From Aliivibrio sp. S3MY1 (lineage in GTDB: Bacteria > Pseudomonadota > Gammaproteobacteria > Enterobacterales > Vibrionaceae): a DNA stretch of 34,625 nt. A model generated the notes under the pieces. The model saw nothing but the letters and a program-made list of their open reading frames with translations. It was not told the origin of the DNA and made no database searches. The stretch is taken from positions 1 through 34,625 of the forward strand of contig NZ_JARACO010000029.1 in NCBI RefSeq assembly GCF_028765575.1, written 5' to 3'. The number at the start of each line of letters is the position of its first letter. Position 1 is the stretch's first letter. This document shows, piece by piece, positions 22,599 to 31,934 of the stretch. Both the position numbers and the translations under genes were made by a program.

Positions 22599-23402
22599 AT
22601 GATTTTAACAACTAAAGATGAGTTTGAGACTCACTTATTTATAGATGAAATAACAGGTGCATATCACTCTAAATATGACGAACTCTTATTACAGAGTGTT
22701 TTTCAACCAATCCTTAATTCATCAAAAGAAACAATTGGTTATGAAGCATTACTACGTATTCACGATGCTAATATGCAACCGATCAGACCTGACTTATTTT
22801 TTCAAGACGCAAAAAGATCTCTTCATCAAATTTTAAATGTTGAACGCCTTAGCCGTATTATCCATATTCGTAATTTTGCGCAACTCTCACAAGAGAACAC
22901 CCAACTTTTTCTAAATGTATTACCTGAATCAGCTATCCATTTTCACCAACATAAACTCGAAAATATCAATATGTCTTTATTAGAGGCAAGAATAAAAGAG
23001 CTAAACCTAATGCCTCAACAAGTAACACTTGAATTGCTTGAGTTTCACTATCACGATGAAGAACGCCTAGCTATGGCTATTCAAGATATTAAAAATCATG
23101 GTTTTAATGTTGCTATTGATGATTTTGGCTGTGGAGCATCCTGCGAAAAAAGAGTATCGAGTTTACAGCCACACATCATTAAAGTAGATCGTAAATTACT
23201 TCTTCAGTACGATAAAGGGGTAACTAAACCATTATTATCCGCTGTCAATTTAGCTAAAAAAGAAAATGCAAAAATCGTTATTGAAGGAATAGAAACAACG
23301 TCACAATATGAAAAAATGAAAGCATTAGGTGTGGATTATTTTCAAGGCTTTTTAATAGGTAAACCTTTGCCTTTACATCAACAAAATCACCAAGCTGCGT
23401 AA
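22599..23402 (+). CDS. EAL-domain c-di-GMP phosphodiesterase
   Basis: A stand-alone EAL domain of 267 residues from the ATG at 22599, chosen because GGAG lies six bases upstream; another ATG at 22587 is in frame. It hydrolyses cyclic di-GMP to pGpG. The catalytic signature looks complete: YEALLR (EAL loop), LFLNVLPES (Asn), LELLEF (Glu), AIDDFG (Asp pair), IKVDRKLL (Lys), IEGIETTSQY (Glu) and YFQGFLIGKP (Gln). No sensory, transmembrane or GGDEF domain is present, so it is cytosolic. Its short N-terminal extension (about 30 residues) is unrecognised. It is a single gene. Confidence 0.9.
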   Translation: MILTTKDEFETHLFIDEITGAYHSKYDELLLQSVFQPILNSSKETIGYEALLRIHDANMQPIRPDLFFQDAKRSLHQILNVERLSRIIHIRNFAQLSQENTQLFLNVLPESAIHFHQHKLENINMSLLEARIKELNLMPQQVTLELLEFHYHDEERLAMAIQDIKNHGFNVAIDDFGCGASCEKRVSSLQPHIIKVDRKLLLQYDKGVTKPLLSAVNLAKKENAKIVIEGIETTSQYEKMKALGVDYFQGFLIGKPLPLHQQNHQAA

Positions 23403-23467
23403 CTTCCCTTTACTCTTGTGACTTTACCGTTAAAATAGCGTTTTTGATTTTTTAAAGGATTCACGCT

Positions 23468-24403
23468 ATGTCCATCCAATGGTTCCCTGGTCACATGCAT
23501 AAAGCACAAAAAGAGATCGCAGAAGTGATCCCTAAAATGGATGTGATCATCGAAGTACTTGATGCTCGTATCCCTTTCAGTAGCGAGAATCCAATGATCG
23601 CCTCTTTACGCCAAGATAAGCCTTGTATTAAAGTTTTGAACAAGCGTGATTTAGCCGATCCTGAAGTGACTCAACGTTGGATTGAGCATCTTGAGAAAGA
23701 ACAAGGCGTGACGGCAATGGCAGTGACAACCAGTAACCCTGATGAAATCCATAAAATCATGGAAAGATGTCGTAAGCTGGTTCCACACCGTGAAGCGATG
23801 GGAAAAAACGTTCGTACCATGATTATGGGTATTCCGAACGTAGGTAAATCAACCATCATTAATACCTTAGCCGGGCGTATGATTGCAGTAACTGGTAACC
23901 AACCCGCGGTAACTCGTCGTCAACAACGTATTAACTTGCAAAACGGAGTAGTTCTTTCTGATACTCCTGGTATTTTATGGCCTAAAGTTGAAAATCCACA
24001 CAGTGGTTTCCGCCTTGCTGCCACTGGTGCAGTTAAAGATACAGCAATGGATTACGATGAGGTGGCTTTCTATACTGTTGAGTATTTAGCAAAACAGTAT
24101 CCTGAGCGTTTAAAAGAGCGTTATAACTTAGATGACTTACCAGATAACGATTTAGAGTTAATGGAAGCGATTGGTCGCAGTCGTGGTTGCTTACAAGCTG
24201 GCGGACGAATTAATATCTATAAAGCGTCTGAAATTCTACTTCATGAACTTCGTTCTGGTACATTAGGTCAATTGACTCTGGAACTTCCAGACATGATCCC
24301 TGCTGAACTTGAAGCCGTTGAAATTGCAGCTGCGCTGAAAGTTGAACAACAAATTAAGAAAAAAGAAGAACGCCGTAAACGTTACTTGAAAAACAAACGT
24401 TAA
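23468..24403 (+). CDS. ylqF: Ribosome biogenesis GTPase YlqF/RbgA
   Basis: A 311-residue circularly permuted GTPase that helps assemble the large ribosomal subunit. The G motifs come in permuted order: G4 NKRD (58-61) first, then G1 GIPNVGKST (121-129), G2-like TRRQQR, and G3 DTPG (165-168). The N-terminus IQWFPGHMHKAQKEI is the RbgA hallmark. The C-terminal part (about 200-311) ends in a very basic coil (KKKEERRKRYLKNKR) that could contact rRNA. The length is close to that of the family (Bacillus RbgA 282). The gene has no operon partner and ends at a terminator shared with the CobW gene. Confidence 0.93.
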   Translation: MSIQWFPGHMHKAQKEIAEVIPKMDVIIEVLDARIPFSSENPMIASLRQDKPCIKVLNKRDLADPEVTQRWIEHLEKEQGVTAMAVTTSNPDEIHKIMERCRKLVPHREAMGKNVRTMIMGIPNVGKSTIINTLAGRMIAVTGNQPAVTRRQQRINLQNGVVLSDTPGILWPKVENPHSGFRLAATGAVKDTAMDYDEVAFYTVEYLAKQYPERLKERYNLDDLPDNDLELMEAIGRSRGCLQAGGRINIYKASEILLHELRSGTLGQLTLELPDMIPAELEAVEIAAALKVEQQIKKKEERRKRYLKNKR

Positions 24404-24423
24404 TTCTTTATAAACATATATAT

Positions 24424-24463
24424 AAAAAGAGAGGCTAACCAATACGTTAACCTCTCTTTTTTT
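24424..24463. terminator. Shared terminator of ylqF and the CobW gene
   Basis: AAAAAGAGAGG, C, TAAC, loop CAATAC, GTTA, A, CCTCTCTTTTTTT: a 13-15 bp stem with one mismatch, 21 bases past the ylqF stop and 20 bases past the converging CobW-gene stop. Confidence 0.82.
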
Positions 24464-24482
24464 ATTCTTATTACTGAACCTA

Positions 24483-25457
24483 TTACTCTTCAATACGTAA
24501 ACTCAATAACACACCTTCCAACTGATCCCAAGGTAACAGCTGAGTATCAATCACTTCTAATTTTGACTCCATGCCATCAATACTAAGTAAATTGACAGAA
24601 ACAACGCCATTAGCAACATTGAATGCATAAAAGCCTTTGTTAGTGTTCATCACCGCTTTAACACGCTCAGCAGTCAATGCTGAGAGCATTGAAAATAACT
24701 CATCAAAATCAAATATCGATTCGGCCCCAAAGAACCAACCACAACTAACATAACCCTGTCCTTTATTTTCTTTACGGCAGAATTTTTGGCCCGGTTCTAA
24801 TACCATTTCAACAATATCTTGTTCAGCATGATGATGATGGTGATCTTCAATAACTAGCTCAGTTGTTCGATCTTCATCTAACCACTGTAGAGGCAATTCA
24901 CCATGATCAATGGTGGTTGATTTTGGTTGATGTGGTAACGTTTTAACCCAAGAGTGAAATAAACATTCATCATAATTTGATGACATGTCCATTTTAGTTG
25001 CAACAACGACATCAGAAATATTCAGTTGATCGTTAAAGTTTTGATTACTCGTATACTTCTCATCAGATAAATTTCGCGGGTCAACAAGGCCAAGTGTTGC
25101 TTTTAAATCAATATAATTCTTGTAATTTTCTGACTGTAAAATAGCCAATATCTTTTTAGGATGACCTAAGCCCGTTGGTTCAATAATCAAACGGTCTGGT
25201 TTTTGTCTTAAAAGTGCATTTATCCCTACCGACATTGGTAAACCGGCAGTACAACACATACAACCGCCAGGCACCTCTTTCACCATTGCACCACTGGCCG
25301 TTAAGAATGCACCATCAATACCGACTTCACCAAATTCATTGACTAAAACAGCCCAAGACTCTTCTTCTGGTTTGTTTTTTAATAGCTGTAATATTGTGGT
25401 GGTTTTTCCAACACCAAGAAAGCCGGTAATAATATTCGTTGGTATTTTTTTCATCAT
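24483..25457 (-). CDS. CobW/ZNG-family GTPase (putative metallochaperone)
   Basis: A 324-residue G3E-family GTPase. The P-loop is GFLGVGKTT (12-20), the metal motif PGGCMCC (63-69) is the CxCC site of the family, PTGLGHP follows, and VVATKMD is the NKxD-like base motif. A five-histidine loop (EDHHHHHAEQD) around residue 205 precedes the C-terminal CobW domain. Such proteins load metals (zinc, cobalt) into target enzymes, often under low metal. No partner metalloprotein is adjacent, and I did not find a Zur-like box upstream. Two ATGs overlap at the start (MM); GAG seven bases before favours the second. Confidence 0.85.
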   Translation of the reverse strand: MMKKIPTNIITGFLGVGKTTTILQLLKNKPEEESWAVLVNEFGEVGIDGAFLTASGAMVKEVPGGCMCCTAGLPMSVGINALLRQKPDRLIIEPTGLGHPKKILAILQSENYKNYIDLKATLGLVDPRNLSDEKYTSNQNFNDQLNISDVVVATKMDMSSNYDECLFHSWVKTLPHQPKSTTIDHGELPLQWLDEDRTTELVIEDHHHHHAEQDIVEMVLEPGQKFCRKENKGQGYVSCGWFFGAESIFDFDELFSMLSALTAERVKAVMNTNKGFYAFNVANGVVSVNLLSIDGMESKLEVIDTQLLPWDQLEGVLLSLRIEE

Positions 25458-25631
25458 ATTACTCTTTATTAGTACAATCTTTTTTTATGATACCCCTAGT
25501 GCGTCTCATGATACTAATTATTTTAGAATACTTATCTATTAACTTATGAAATCAATTACATAAATTTCTCTTTTGAGTTATGTTAACTGCATGTAGATAT
25601 AACATCTATTTTCTAATTAAAGGTTTTCTGT

Positions 25632-27458
25632 ATGTTTAACTTCTTTGAACGGCTTACTACCGCTTTCCCAAAGCAAGAACCAAAGCAGCCGCCTAAAGGC
25701 TTGTATGCATTTTGTCGTCATTACACAAGAGGCTATGAACTCCCTCTTATTGCAATGTCTTCTCTAAGTGCCATTATTGCAGTAATTGAAGTCTCTCTCT
25801 TTGGTTTTATGGGACAGTTAGTTGATTGGTTATCAACACATGACAGAGAGACATTTTTAGCTCAAGAGGGGCACACTTTAATGTGGCTAGGCCTACTTGT
25901 AGTCGTTGGCGTTCCTATTTTAATCCTTATTCACTCTCTCATTACTCACCAAACGTTGTTGGGGAATTACCCAATGGCCATTCGCTGGCAGGCTCATCGA
26001 TACCTTCTAAAACAGAGTGTGTCGTTTTATTCTGATGATTTTGCGGGACGTATTGCAACAAAAGTAATGCAAACCTCTCTGTCTGTTCGTGAAACGGTAA
26101 TGAAACTACTTGATGTATTGGTGTATATCTCCGTTTATTTCACCTCAATGATCGTTATGGTTGGTCAAGCAGACTGGCGACTAATGGCGCCAATGCTGAT
26201 ATGGCTCGCTGCCTATATTGCTATCCAGTTTTACTTCGTTCCAAAATTAAAAGCGATTTCGGAAAAACAAGCCGATGCCCGCTCAACCATGACAGGCCGT
26301 ATTGTTGATAGCTATACAAACATTAATACAGTAAAACTATTTAGTCACAGTAAACGTGAAACAGAGTACGCCGAAGAAGGTATGAAAGAGTTCCTTGGGA
26401 CGGTACATAAACAGATGCGTTTAGCGACAGGAATTAATATCTCGGTCGAAATCATCAACTATCTGCTTGTTTTTTCTATCGCCGCGGTATCTATCATGCT
26501 GTGGATTGATAATGTTCTTTCTGTTGGTGCGATTGCGATTGCGATTAGTCTAGCCTTACGTGTTAATGGCATGTCTCACTGGATCATGTGGGAAATTAGT
26601 TCGTTATTTGAAAATCTAGGTACTGTAACTGATGGTATGAACACTCTAGCAAAACCTATCACCATTAACGATAAACCGAATGCGACAGAGCTGAAAGTTA
26701 CTCAGGGCAGCATTAAATTTGATAACGTTAATTTTCATTATGGTGAGAATAAAGGCGTCATTAACGATTTAACCCTCGAAATAAAACCAGGTGAAAAAAT
26801 TGGCTTAGTTGGTCGCTCTGGTGCGGGTAAATCTACACTAGTTAATCTGTTACTCCGTTTTCATGATATTGAATCAGGCTCTATTTCTATTGATGGTCAC
26901 GATCTAAGGGATGTAACACAAGATTCATTACGTAGCCAAATAGGAATGGTTAGCCAGGATACCTCCCTACTTCATCGCTCTATCAGAGATAACATCAAAT
27001 ATGGCAGACCTGATGCAAGTGATGACGAACTGTTTGCTGCCACCAAGCAAGCCCAAGCTCATGAGTTTATTGAAACTTTAACAGACTCTTATGGCAGTAA
27101 AGGCTACGATGCTCAAGTTGGTGAACGTGGGGTTAAGCTGTCGGGAGGCCAACGTCAACGTATTGCTATATCACGAGTACTACTAAAAGATGCGCCGCTA
27201 TTGATCTTAGATGAAGCAACCTCTGCACTTGATTCTGAAGTAGAAGCGGCAATACAAGACAGTTTAGATGAATTAATGAAAGGAAAGACTGTAATAGCAA
27301 TCGCACACCGCTTATCAACGATAGCTGCAATGGATAGATTACTAGTGATGGACCAAGGTAAAGTGGTTGAACAAGGCTCACACCAAGAACTGGTTCAATT
27401 AGGTGGGATTTACGCTCAACTTTGGGCTCACCAAACCGGTGGGTTTATTAGTGATTAG
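25632..27458 (+). CDS. ABC exporter (fused permease and ATPase)
   Basis: A 608-residue half-transporter of the MsbA/ABCB type. About six membrane helices lie in residues 38-330 (for example 40-60, 84-106, 155-178, 188-205, 270-290, 295-312), followed by a nucleotide-binding domain (350-600). This has Walker A GRSGAGKS (394-401), Q-loop SQDTS, signature LSGGQ (503-507), Walker B LLILDE (523-528) and H-loop H559. It should dimerise and export a lipid, peptide or drug; the substrate cannot be read from the sequence. AAAGG eight bases before the ATG supports the start. It is divergent from the CobW gene and not coupled to a neighbour. Confidence 0.9.
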   Translation: MFNFFERLTTAFPKQEPKQPPKGLYAFCRHYTRGYELPLIAMSSLSAIIAVIEVSLFGFMGQLVDWLSTHDRETFLAQEGHTLMWLGLLVVVGVPILILIHSLITHQTLLGNYPMAIRWQAHRYLLKQSVSFYSDDFAGRIATKVMQTSLSVRETVMKLLDVLVYISVYFTSMIVMVGQADWRLMAPMLIWLAAYIAIQFYFVPKLKAISEKQADARSTMTGRIVDSYTNINTVKLFSHSKRETEYAEEGMKEFLGTVHKQMRLATGINISVEIINYLLVFSIAAVSIMLWIDNVLSVGAIAIAISLALRVNGMSHWIMWEISSLFENLGTVTDGMNTLAKPITINDKPNATELKVTQGSIKFDNVNFHYGENKGVINDLTLEIKPGEKIGLVGRSGAGKSTLVNLLLRFHDIESGSISIDGHDLRDVTQDSLRSQIGMVSQDTSLLHRSIRDNIKYGRPDASDDELFAATKQAQAHEFIETLTDSYGSKGYDAQVGERGVKLSGGQRQRIAISRVLLKDAPLLILDEATSALDSEVEAAIQDSLDELMKGKTVIAIAHRLSTIAAMDRLLVMDQGKVVEQGSHQELVQLGGIYAQLWAHQTGGFISD

Positions 27459-27471
27459 AAGCTAGGTAATT

Positions 27472-27522
27472 TATAAAGTGAAAAACAATCTGATATTTTT
27501 CTTTTTGTTTTTTCACTTTATA
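27472..27522. repeat. Long AT-rich inverted repeat
   Basis: TATAAAGTGAAAAACAA (27472-27488) pairs with TTGTTTTTTCACTTTATA (27505-27522), about 17 bp with one bulged T. It lies 13 bases after the ABC exporter stop. It may end that transcript, though the stem is AT-rich and no clear T-run follows. Confidence 0.65.
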
Positions 27523-27640
27523 TTCATATAATAGCTAAGAGTAGTGAGTTCTCAATGTTTGATGATAACAGACTGATTTAATGTAGATTTAAAAGGTAAT
27601 TTCCACTACATTATAAGCAACTATTTTCAAAGGATTTACC

Positions 27641-28624
27641 ATGCTACGCGGACCACTTTCCCTTCTTATTTTTTTATTTTTTAATCTGGTAATGCCTAAT
27701 GCTATTGCTCGAGATATTACTCCTGCCGAACTATTTGAAGATGGATTTGCAACGTCATTAGTGCTGTCAGATAGTAATATGATCACCTTTGGTATTGCTG
27801 ATTTTAACCCGAATAACTATTTAGAAACCGATAACGAAGACTTTGGTAGTTCCGATTCTGTTCAGCTACGTAGCAAAATGCAAGTTTACTCCCTCCCTTA
27901 TACCTTTGAGTTAACAGATGATCCAGATTCACGATGGAGTCACGAAGTCACTCTTAGAGCGTCTTATGTTAACACTAATATTGATGTTAAATTTGACGAA
28001 AAATCCTCACCAGATTCTGATATAGATGAAGTCTTTGGTCTTTATGCTGAATACGCACAAAATTATGTTTTCCGTGAGAACTGGACCATATCTTTTGGTA
28101 ATGCCCTACACTTAATGCATTACAAAAATACACATCAATATAATTCACGTTTTAGCCAAGATCTATCCTCTATACTCGATGGCAGTTATTATAATGTAAC
28201 TACGAATGCATTTATGATCGAACCTAAGATCACATTTGAGTACAAAAAGGAAAATGACTGGGGTGAATGGCGATTCAATAATAGTTATCACTATGCATTG
28301 GGCCAAGGTTTTGGTGGTACATCAAATGTAAGTTCCGATGTAAATCCAGAAGTATGGCGCTTTGTAAATAGCGTTCAACTTAGATACAACATGGCGCATT
28401 GGAATCATTTTGCTCAAGTCCTTTACTTAAAAGCAAAACGTGTTGATCTTGGTGGTGATGTAAACGAACCTCTAGGTACTAATTACTATTATGAATTCAA
28501 TATTGCATGGTTAATCGATACTAGAAAGTGGATTTCCCTTGTCGATAATGTAGGCATTGGTTTCACTTTTAATGTAGGAAGTGCTTTACGTGGTGGAAGT
28601 ATCGTCTTATTTTACAATGAATAA
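27641..28624 (+). CDS. Solitary autotransporter-like outer-membrane barrel
   Basis: A 327-residue exported protein. The signal peptide (PLSLLIFLFFNLVMPNAIA) is cut near residue 23. The mature protein has no passenger domain; it is made of amphipathic strands with aromatic girdles (EVTLRASYVNTNIDVKF, NYVFRENWTISFGNAL, RWRFNNSYHYALGQ-like, FNIAWLIDTRKWISLV) and ends in an aromatic strand (IVLFYNE). This matches the 'solitary outer membrane autotransporter-like barrel' family known in Vibrio. Function unknown; porin-like or structural roles are possible. AAAGGA six bases before the ATG fixes the start. No operon partner. Confidence 0.8.
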   Translation: MLRGPLSLLIFLFFNLVMPNAIARDITPAELFEDGFATSLVLSDSNMITFGIADFNPNNYLETDNEDFGSSDSVQLRSKMQVYSLPYTFELTDDPDSRWSHEVTLRASYVNTNIDVKFDEKSSPDSDIDEVFGLYAEYAQNYVFRENWTISFGNALHLMHYKNTHQYNSRFSQDLSSILDGSYYNVTTNAFMIEPKITFEYKKENDWGEWRFNNSYHYALGQGFGGTSNVSSDVNPEVWRFVNSVQLRYNMAHWNHFAQVLYLKAKRVDLGGDVNEPLGTNYYYEFNIAWLIDTRKWISLVDNVGIGFTFNVGSALRGGSIVLFYNE

Positions 28625-28746
28625 CAACGAAAAGTAACCACAAAAACAACAACCACAACAGTATGTTTATATGTTTTACCTTACGCTAACCCTATCGCAT
28701 TGATAATAATGATACTATCGCCCCTTAAAATCAGACTATATCCTTC

Positions 28747-28776
28747 AGAATAAATGCATTAAAATACATTTATTCT
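28747..28776. promoter_or_regulatory. 10-bp palindrome upstream of gltS
   Basis: AGAATAAATG (28747-28756), 10-base spacer, CATTTATTCT (28767-28776): a perfect inverted repeat ending 63 bases before the gltS ATG. Centre-to-centre spacing of its arms (20 bp, two helical turns) suits a dimeric regulator. The T-run after it is interrupted, so an operator is favoured over a terminator. Confidence 0.5.
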
Positions 28777-28839
28777 TCATTTATTTTCGTTAGCGTTATC
28801 TAATGGAAAAAAGGAATGATATTTCAACGTAGGAGTACT

Positions 28840-30063
28840 ATGTCAAACACTCTATCTATTGGCGCACTAGAATCATTTTTAATTGCCATTGCGGTACTAT
28901 TTTTAGGCCACCTAATCAATTCAAAAGTAGTGCTATTTAAAAAATACAACATCCCAGAACCGATTGTTGGTGGGTTAATTGTTGCTGTTGCTATTACGCT
29001 ATTGCACTTTCAGGGAATTAACTTACAGTTCTCTTTACCTTTACAAAGTACATTCATGTTAATGTTCTTTAGTACTGTTGGTCTAGCGGCAAACTATAAG
29101 CAACTGATTAAAGGAGGAACTAAAGTCTTCTTATTTCTTGCTATCGCTTCTGTTTACATCATTATCCAAAATGGTATTGGTGTCAGCCTTGCTAGCTTAA
29201 TGGGACTTGATCCGTTAATGGGATTAATCGCAGGTTCTATTACACTATCTGGTGGTCACGGAACTGGTGCGGCTTGGTCGCAGACGTTTTCTGAAATGTA
29301 TCATTTAAATACGCTTGAGCTTGCAATGGCCTCAGCAACGTTTGGGTTAATTATGGGTGGATTAATCGGTAGCCCTATTGCGCAAAAACTAATTCATAAA
29401 CATAAACTTGAATCTGAATATGGCACAGGAGTCGATACCCATACCCGCTTCCCTGAGGTTGTAACCTATAATGAACGCGAAGAAGAAAAAGTTACTGCTA
29501 AAAAAGTAATTGAAACTTTATTTGTACTTTTACTTTGTGTTGTGGGTGCTGGTTATCTTGGTGATTTTGTCGCAACCTTTGATATTGCCTGGCTAAAAAT
29601 TCCTGATTTTGTTTATGCTTTGTTTATTGGCGTATTCATTACCAATATTACTGAAGTGACTAAGGTTCATAAAATAGATACTGAGACAGTGGATATTTTG
29701 GGTACTGTCTCACTGGCTCTATTTTTAGCGATGGCATTAATGAGCCTAAAATTATGGAATATCTTTGATTTAGCCATTCCATTATTAGTTATTCTATCGG
29801 TACAAACTGTTGTATTAGCATTGTTCTCATACTTTATTACTTTCCGAGCTATGGGCTCAAACTATGATGCAGCGGTAATAGCTGGCGGACATTGCGGCTT
29901 TGGCTTAGGTGCAACACCTACTGCGGTAATGAATATGGGCTCATTAGTTTCTCGTTTTGGTCCCTCACCACAAGCATTTATGGTAGTGCCTATTGTAGGT
30001 GCGTTCTTTATTGATATTGTAAATTTAATTATTTTACAAACTTACATTAGCTTTATTGGATGA
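28840..30063 (+). CDS. gltS: Sodium/glutamate symporter GltS
   Basis: A 407-residue inner-membrane transporter of the ESS family, which imports glutamate with sodium. The ATG at 28840 is chosen because AGGAG stands five bases upstream; the frame is open from 28816. About ten to eleven membrane helices are visible. The two family re-entrant motifs are present: SGGHGTGAAW (about 139-148) and GGHCGFGLGATPTA (about 346-360). The cytosolic middle loop (HKHKLESEYGTG to NEREEEKV) is typical. The length equals E. coli GltS (401). A palindrome lies in the promoter region and a strong terminator follows, so it is monocistronic. Confidence 0.93.
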   Translation: MSNTLSIGALESFLIAIAVLFLGHLINSKVVLFKKYNIPEPIVGGLIVAVAITLLHFQGINLQFSLPLQSTFMLMFFSTVGLAANYKQLIKGGTKVFLFLAIASVYIIIQNGIGVSLASLMGLDPLMGLIAGSITLSGGHGTGAAWSQTFSEMYHLNTLELAMASATFGLIMGGLIGSPIAQKLIHKHKLESEYGTGVDTHTRFPEVVTYNEREEEKVTAKKVIETLFVLLLCVVGAGYLGDFVATFDIAWLKIPDFVYALFIGVFITNITEVTKVHKIDTETVDILGTVSLALFLAMALMSLKLWNIFDLAIPLLVILSVQTVVLALFSYFITFRAMGSNYDAAVIAGGHCGFGLGATPTAVMNMGSLVSRFGPSPQAFMVVPIVGAFFIDIVNLIILQTYISFIG

Positions 30064-30081
30064 TCTTTTATTTCTAATCGT

Positions 30082-30120
30082 AAAAAGCCGACGATTCCAT
30101 TCTGAATCGTCGGCTTTTTT
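30082..30120. terminator. Strong terminator after gltS
   Basis: A 16-bp stem: AAAAAGCCGACGATTC (30082-30097), loop CATTCT, GAATCGTCGGCTTTTT with TT after (to 30120). It is also available to the converging HD-GYP gene. Confidence 0.9.
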
Positions 30121-30149
30121 GTATTAATTCACAGCATAGACTCAACAAC

Positions 30150-31904
30150 TCAATCTGGATATTGTTGTCGTATTTCTACAAATTTATCGATATGTTTGAT
30201 AAATAAAGCACATAATTCTGGATCAAATTGCTTCCCACACTCTCGATTAAGCAGCTCAACAACCTTTTCTAACGGCCATGCTTCTTTATAGCAACGCTTA
30301 CTCATTAAGGCATCAAACACGTCAGTAATAGCAGTAATACGTGCAAAAATATGTATCTCATGCGCGGCGAGTTTATTTGGATAGCCTTTTCCATCCCATC
30401 GTTCGTGATGCTCCAACGCGATTCTAGCAGCCGATTGCATTATTTCGCCATCACCAGAGCTTAGCAACTTATAACCAATCTCTGTATGTGTTTCGATAAT
30501 TACTCTTTCTTCTTGAGTTAATCTACCTGGCTTATCCAATATTGCTTCAGAGATCCCTATTTTACCGACATCATGCATTGGACTTATAACTTCAATAAGT
30601 TTGTATTCATTTTTGGGTAAACCATATATCTTACCTAACAATCGTGACATTTTAGCTACACGACGTACGTGGTTTCCCGTTTCTCCAGATCGAGTTTCAA
30701 TCGCATCGCCAAGAACTTCAATCATTTCTCTTTGTACGTTTAACATTTTATTTTGCAAAGCAAAAATATGTGACTTATTCTCCTTCAATTCCTTCTTACG
30801 GCGAATCCCTATGAACTGTATAATAATCATCCTTAACGTCATCGCGATTAAGAGAGCGGCTACCGTGATTATATTTCTATTTTCATAAAGGAATGAGGAC
30901 GGTGTATTTACAATACTTGATGCGTATGGTAAATCTTCTTTTTCTAACTTAAATTTTTCAACTACCCCATGCTCAAAAACAAATCCTTCCCATGCGGTAG
31001 GATAATTTATCACACTATCAACCAATGAAAATTTCAATTGATGGCTTAATGATAAAATTGATTGAACGCCTAGTGAGTATGAACGGTTAACATAACCACC
31101 TAATACACCATAGCCAATATAATGCTCCCAAAAGACAAAGATTGGCGCTGAACTATTTTTTGATAATATAGAAGCAACAGACGCATAATCATAGTATTGT
31201 CCCTGCTGTAATTCAGTATTGTAGTGCGTTAAAAATACAACCGATTTAGGAGGCAGTTTCGATAAAAATAGTGCAGTTTCTGCCAGAGGTTTATCACTTA
31301 TAGTAATAATGGTTAAATTTGAAAAATTTTTTGCTTCATTTAAAAATCGACGACGGATAAGTTGAGATGTTAAACTATCATCACTAAGCAGATAAACCGT
31401 TTTTGTTTGAGGAAAAAGAGATTGAACCAATTCTAAATTTTCAGAAATATGGTCCCTTTCATAATAAACCGTGGTTCGATCTTTTAATGAACCGAGATCA
31501 ATATTGAGGTTATTTATACCAATGGCAACAATAGGAATGCTAGGAAATAATCGGTCTCCATTTTGAATAAGAAAGTTAATTCCATTATCATCAGAAACAA
31601 TAATCGCATCAAAATAATCTCTTGTGTACTTAGCTTCTAAATAAATTGCATATTGCGTTCTATAATCATCACCTTTAATTCGCTTTGAATCCATATATTC
31701 CATAGATAGTCGAATTGGTTTATCACTATTTTTAGTTGTATTTTTTATTCCATCTTCAATATTTTTAGTCCACTCATAAGAATGGCTGTACGAGTGTAAA
31801 ACTAAAATATTAATCGGTTTTTCTGTATTAGATACTTGCGCAGCAGAGTTCAACGAGAAAAACACGAGAAAGAAACTAAACAATAATGAAGAGTAATTAC
31901 GCAT
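30150..31904 (-). CDS. Membrane HD-GYP phosphodiesterase with periplasmic sensor
   Basis: A 584-residue signalling protein from the ATG at 31904; a TTG at 31919 would add five residues. It has a signal anchor (3-22), then a periplasmic domain (about 28-335) resembling the ABC-substrate-binding fold (INILVLHSYSHSYEW, DAIIVSDDNGINFLI, KTVYLLSDDSLTS), one membrane span (344-366), a short coiled coil, and an HD-GYP domain (390-570). The HD pair lies in MHDVGKIGI (443-451), with EHHERWDGKGYP (498-509) carrying the GYP motif, so it should degrade cyclic di-GMP to GMP. It is a single gene beside gltS, convergent. The ligand of the sensor is unknown; related domains bind amino acids or peptides. Confidence 0.88.
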   Translation of the reverse strand: MRNYSSLLFSFFLVFFSLNSAAQVSNTEKPINILVLHSYSHSYEWTKNIEDGIKNTTKNSDKPIRLSMEYMDSKRIKGDDYRTQYAIYLEAKYTRDYFDAIIVSDDNGINFLIQNGDRLFPSIPIVAIGINNLNIDLGSLKDRTTVYYERDHISENLELVQSLFPQTKTVYLLSDDSLTSQLIRRRFLNEAKNFSNLTIITISDKPLAETALFLSKLPPKSVVFLTHYNTELQQGQYYDYASVASILSKNSSAPIFVFWEHYIGYGVLGGYVNRSYSLGVQSILSLSHQLKFSLVDSVINYPTAWEGFVFEHGVVEKFKLEKEDLPYASSIVNTPSSFLYENRNIITVAALLIAMTLRMIIIQFIGIRRKKELKENKSHIFALQNKMLNVQREMIEVLGDAIETRSGETGNHVRRVAKMSRLLGKIYGLPKNEYKLIEVISPMHDVGKIGISEAILDKPGRLTQEERVIIETHTEIGYKLLSSGDGEIMQSAARIALEHHERWDGKGYPNKLAAHEIHIFARITAITDVFDALMSKRCYKEAWPLEKVVELLNRECGKQFDPELCALFIKHIDKFVEIRQQYPD

Positions 31905-31934
31905 ACATTTATCGCTCAATAAACAAAAATAAAA

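Noticed and set aside
28700-28725. Fur-like sequence before gltS (TGATAATAATGATAC)
   Set aside because: Only one half resembles the Fur box; the second half fails and the gene is not an iron gene.
28803-28832. Nine-residue leader-like frame whose stop overlaps the gltS ribosome site
   Set aside because: It has no ribosome site of its own and lies within a region explained by the gltS leader; too short to support.
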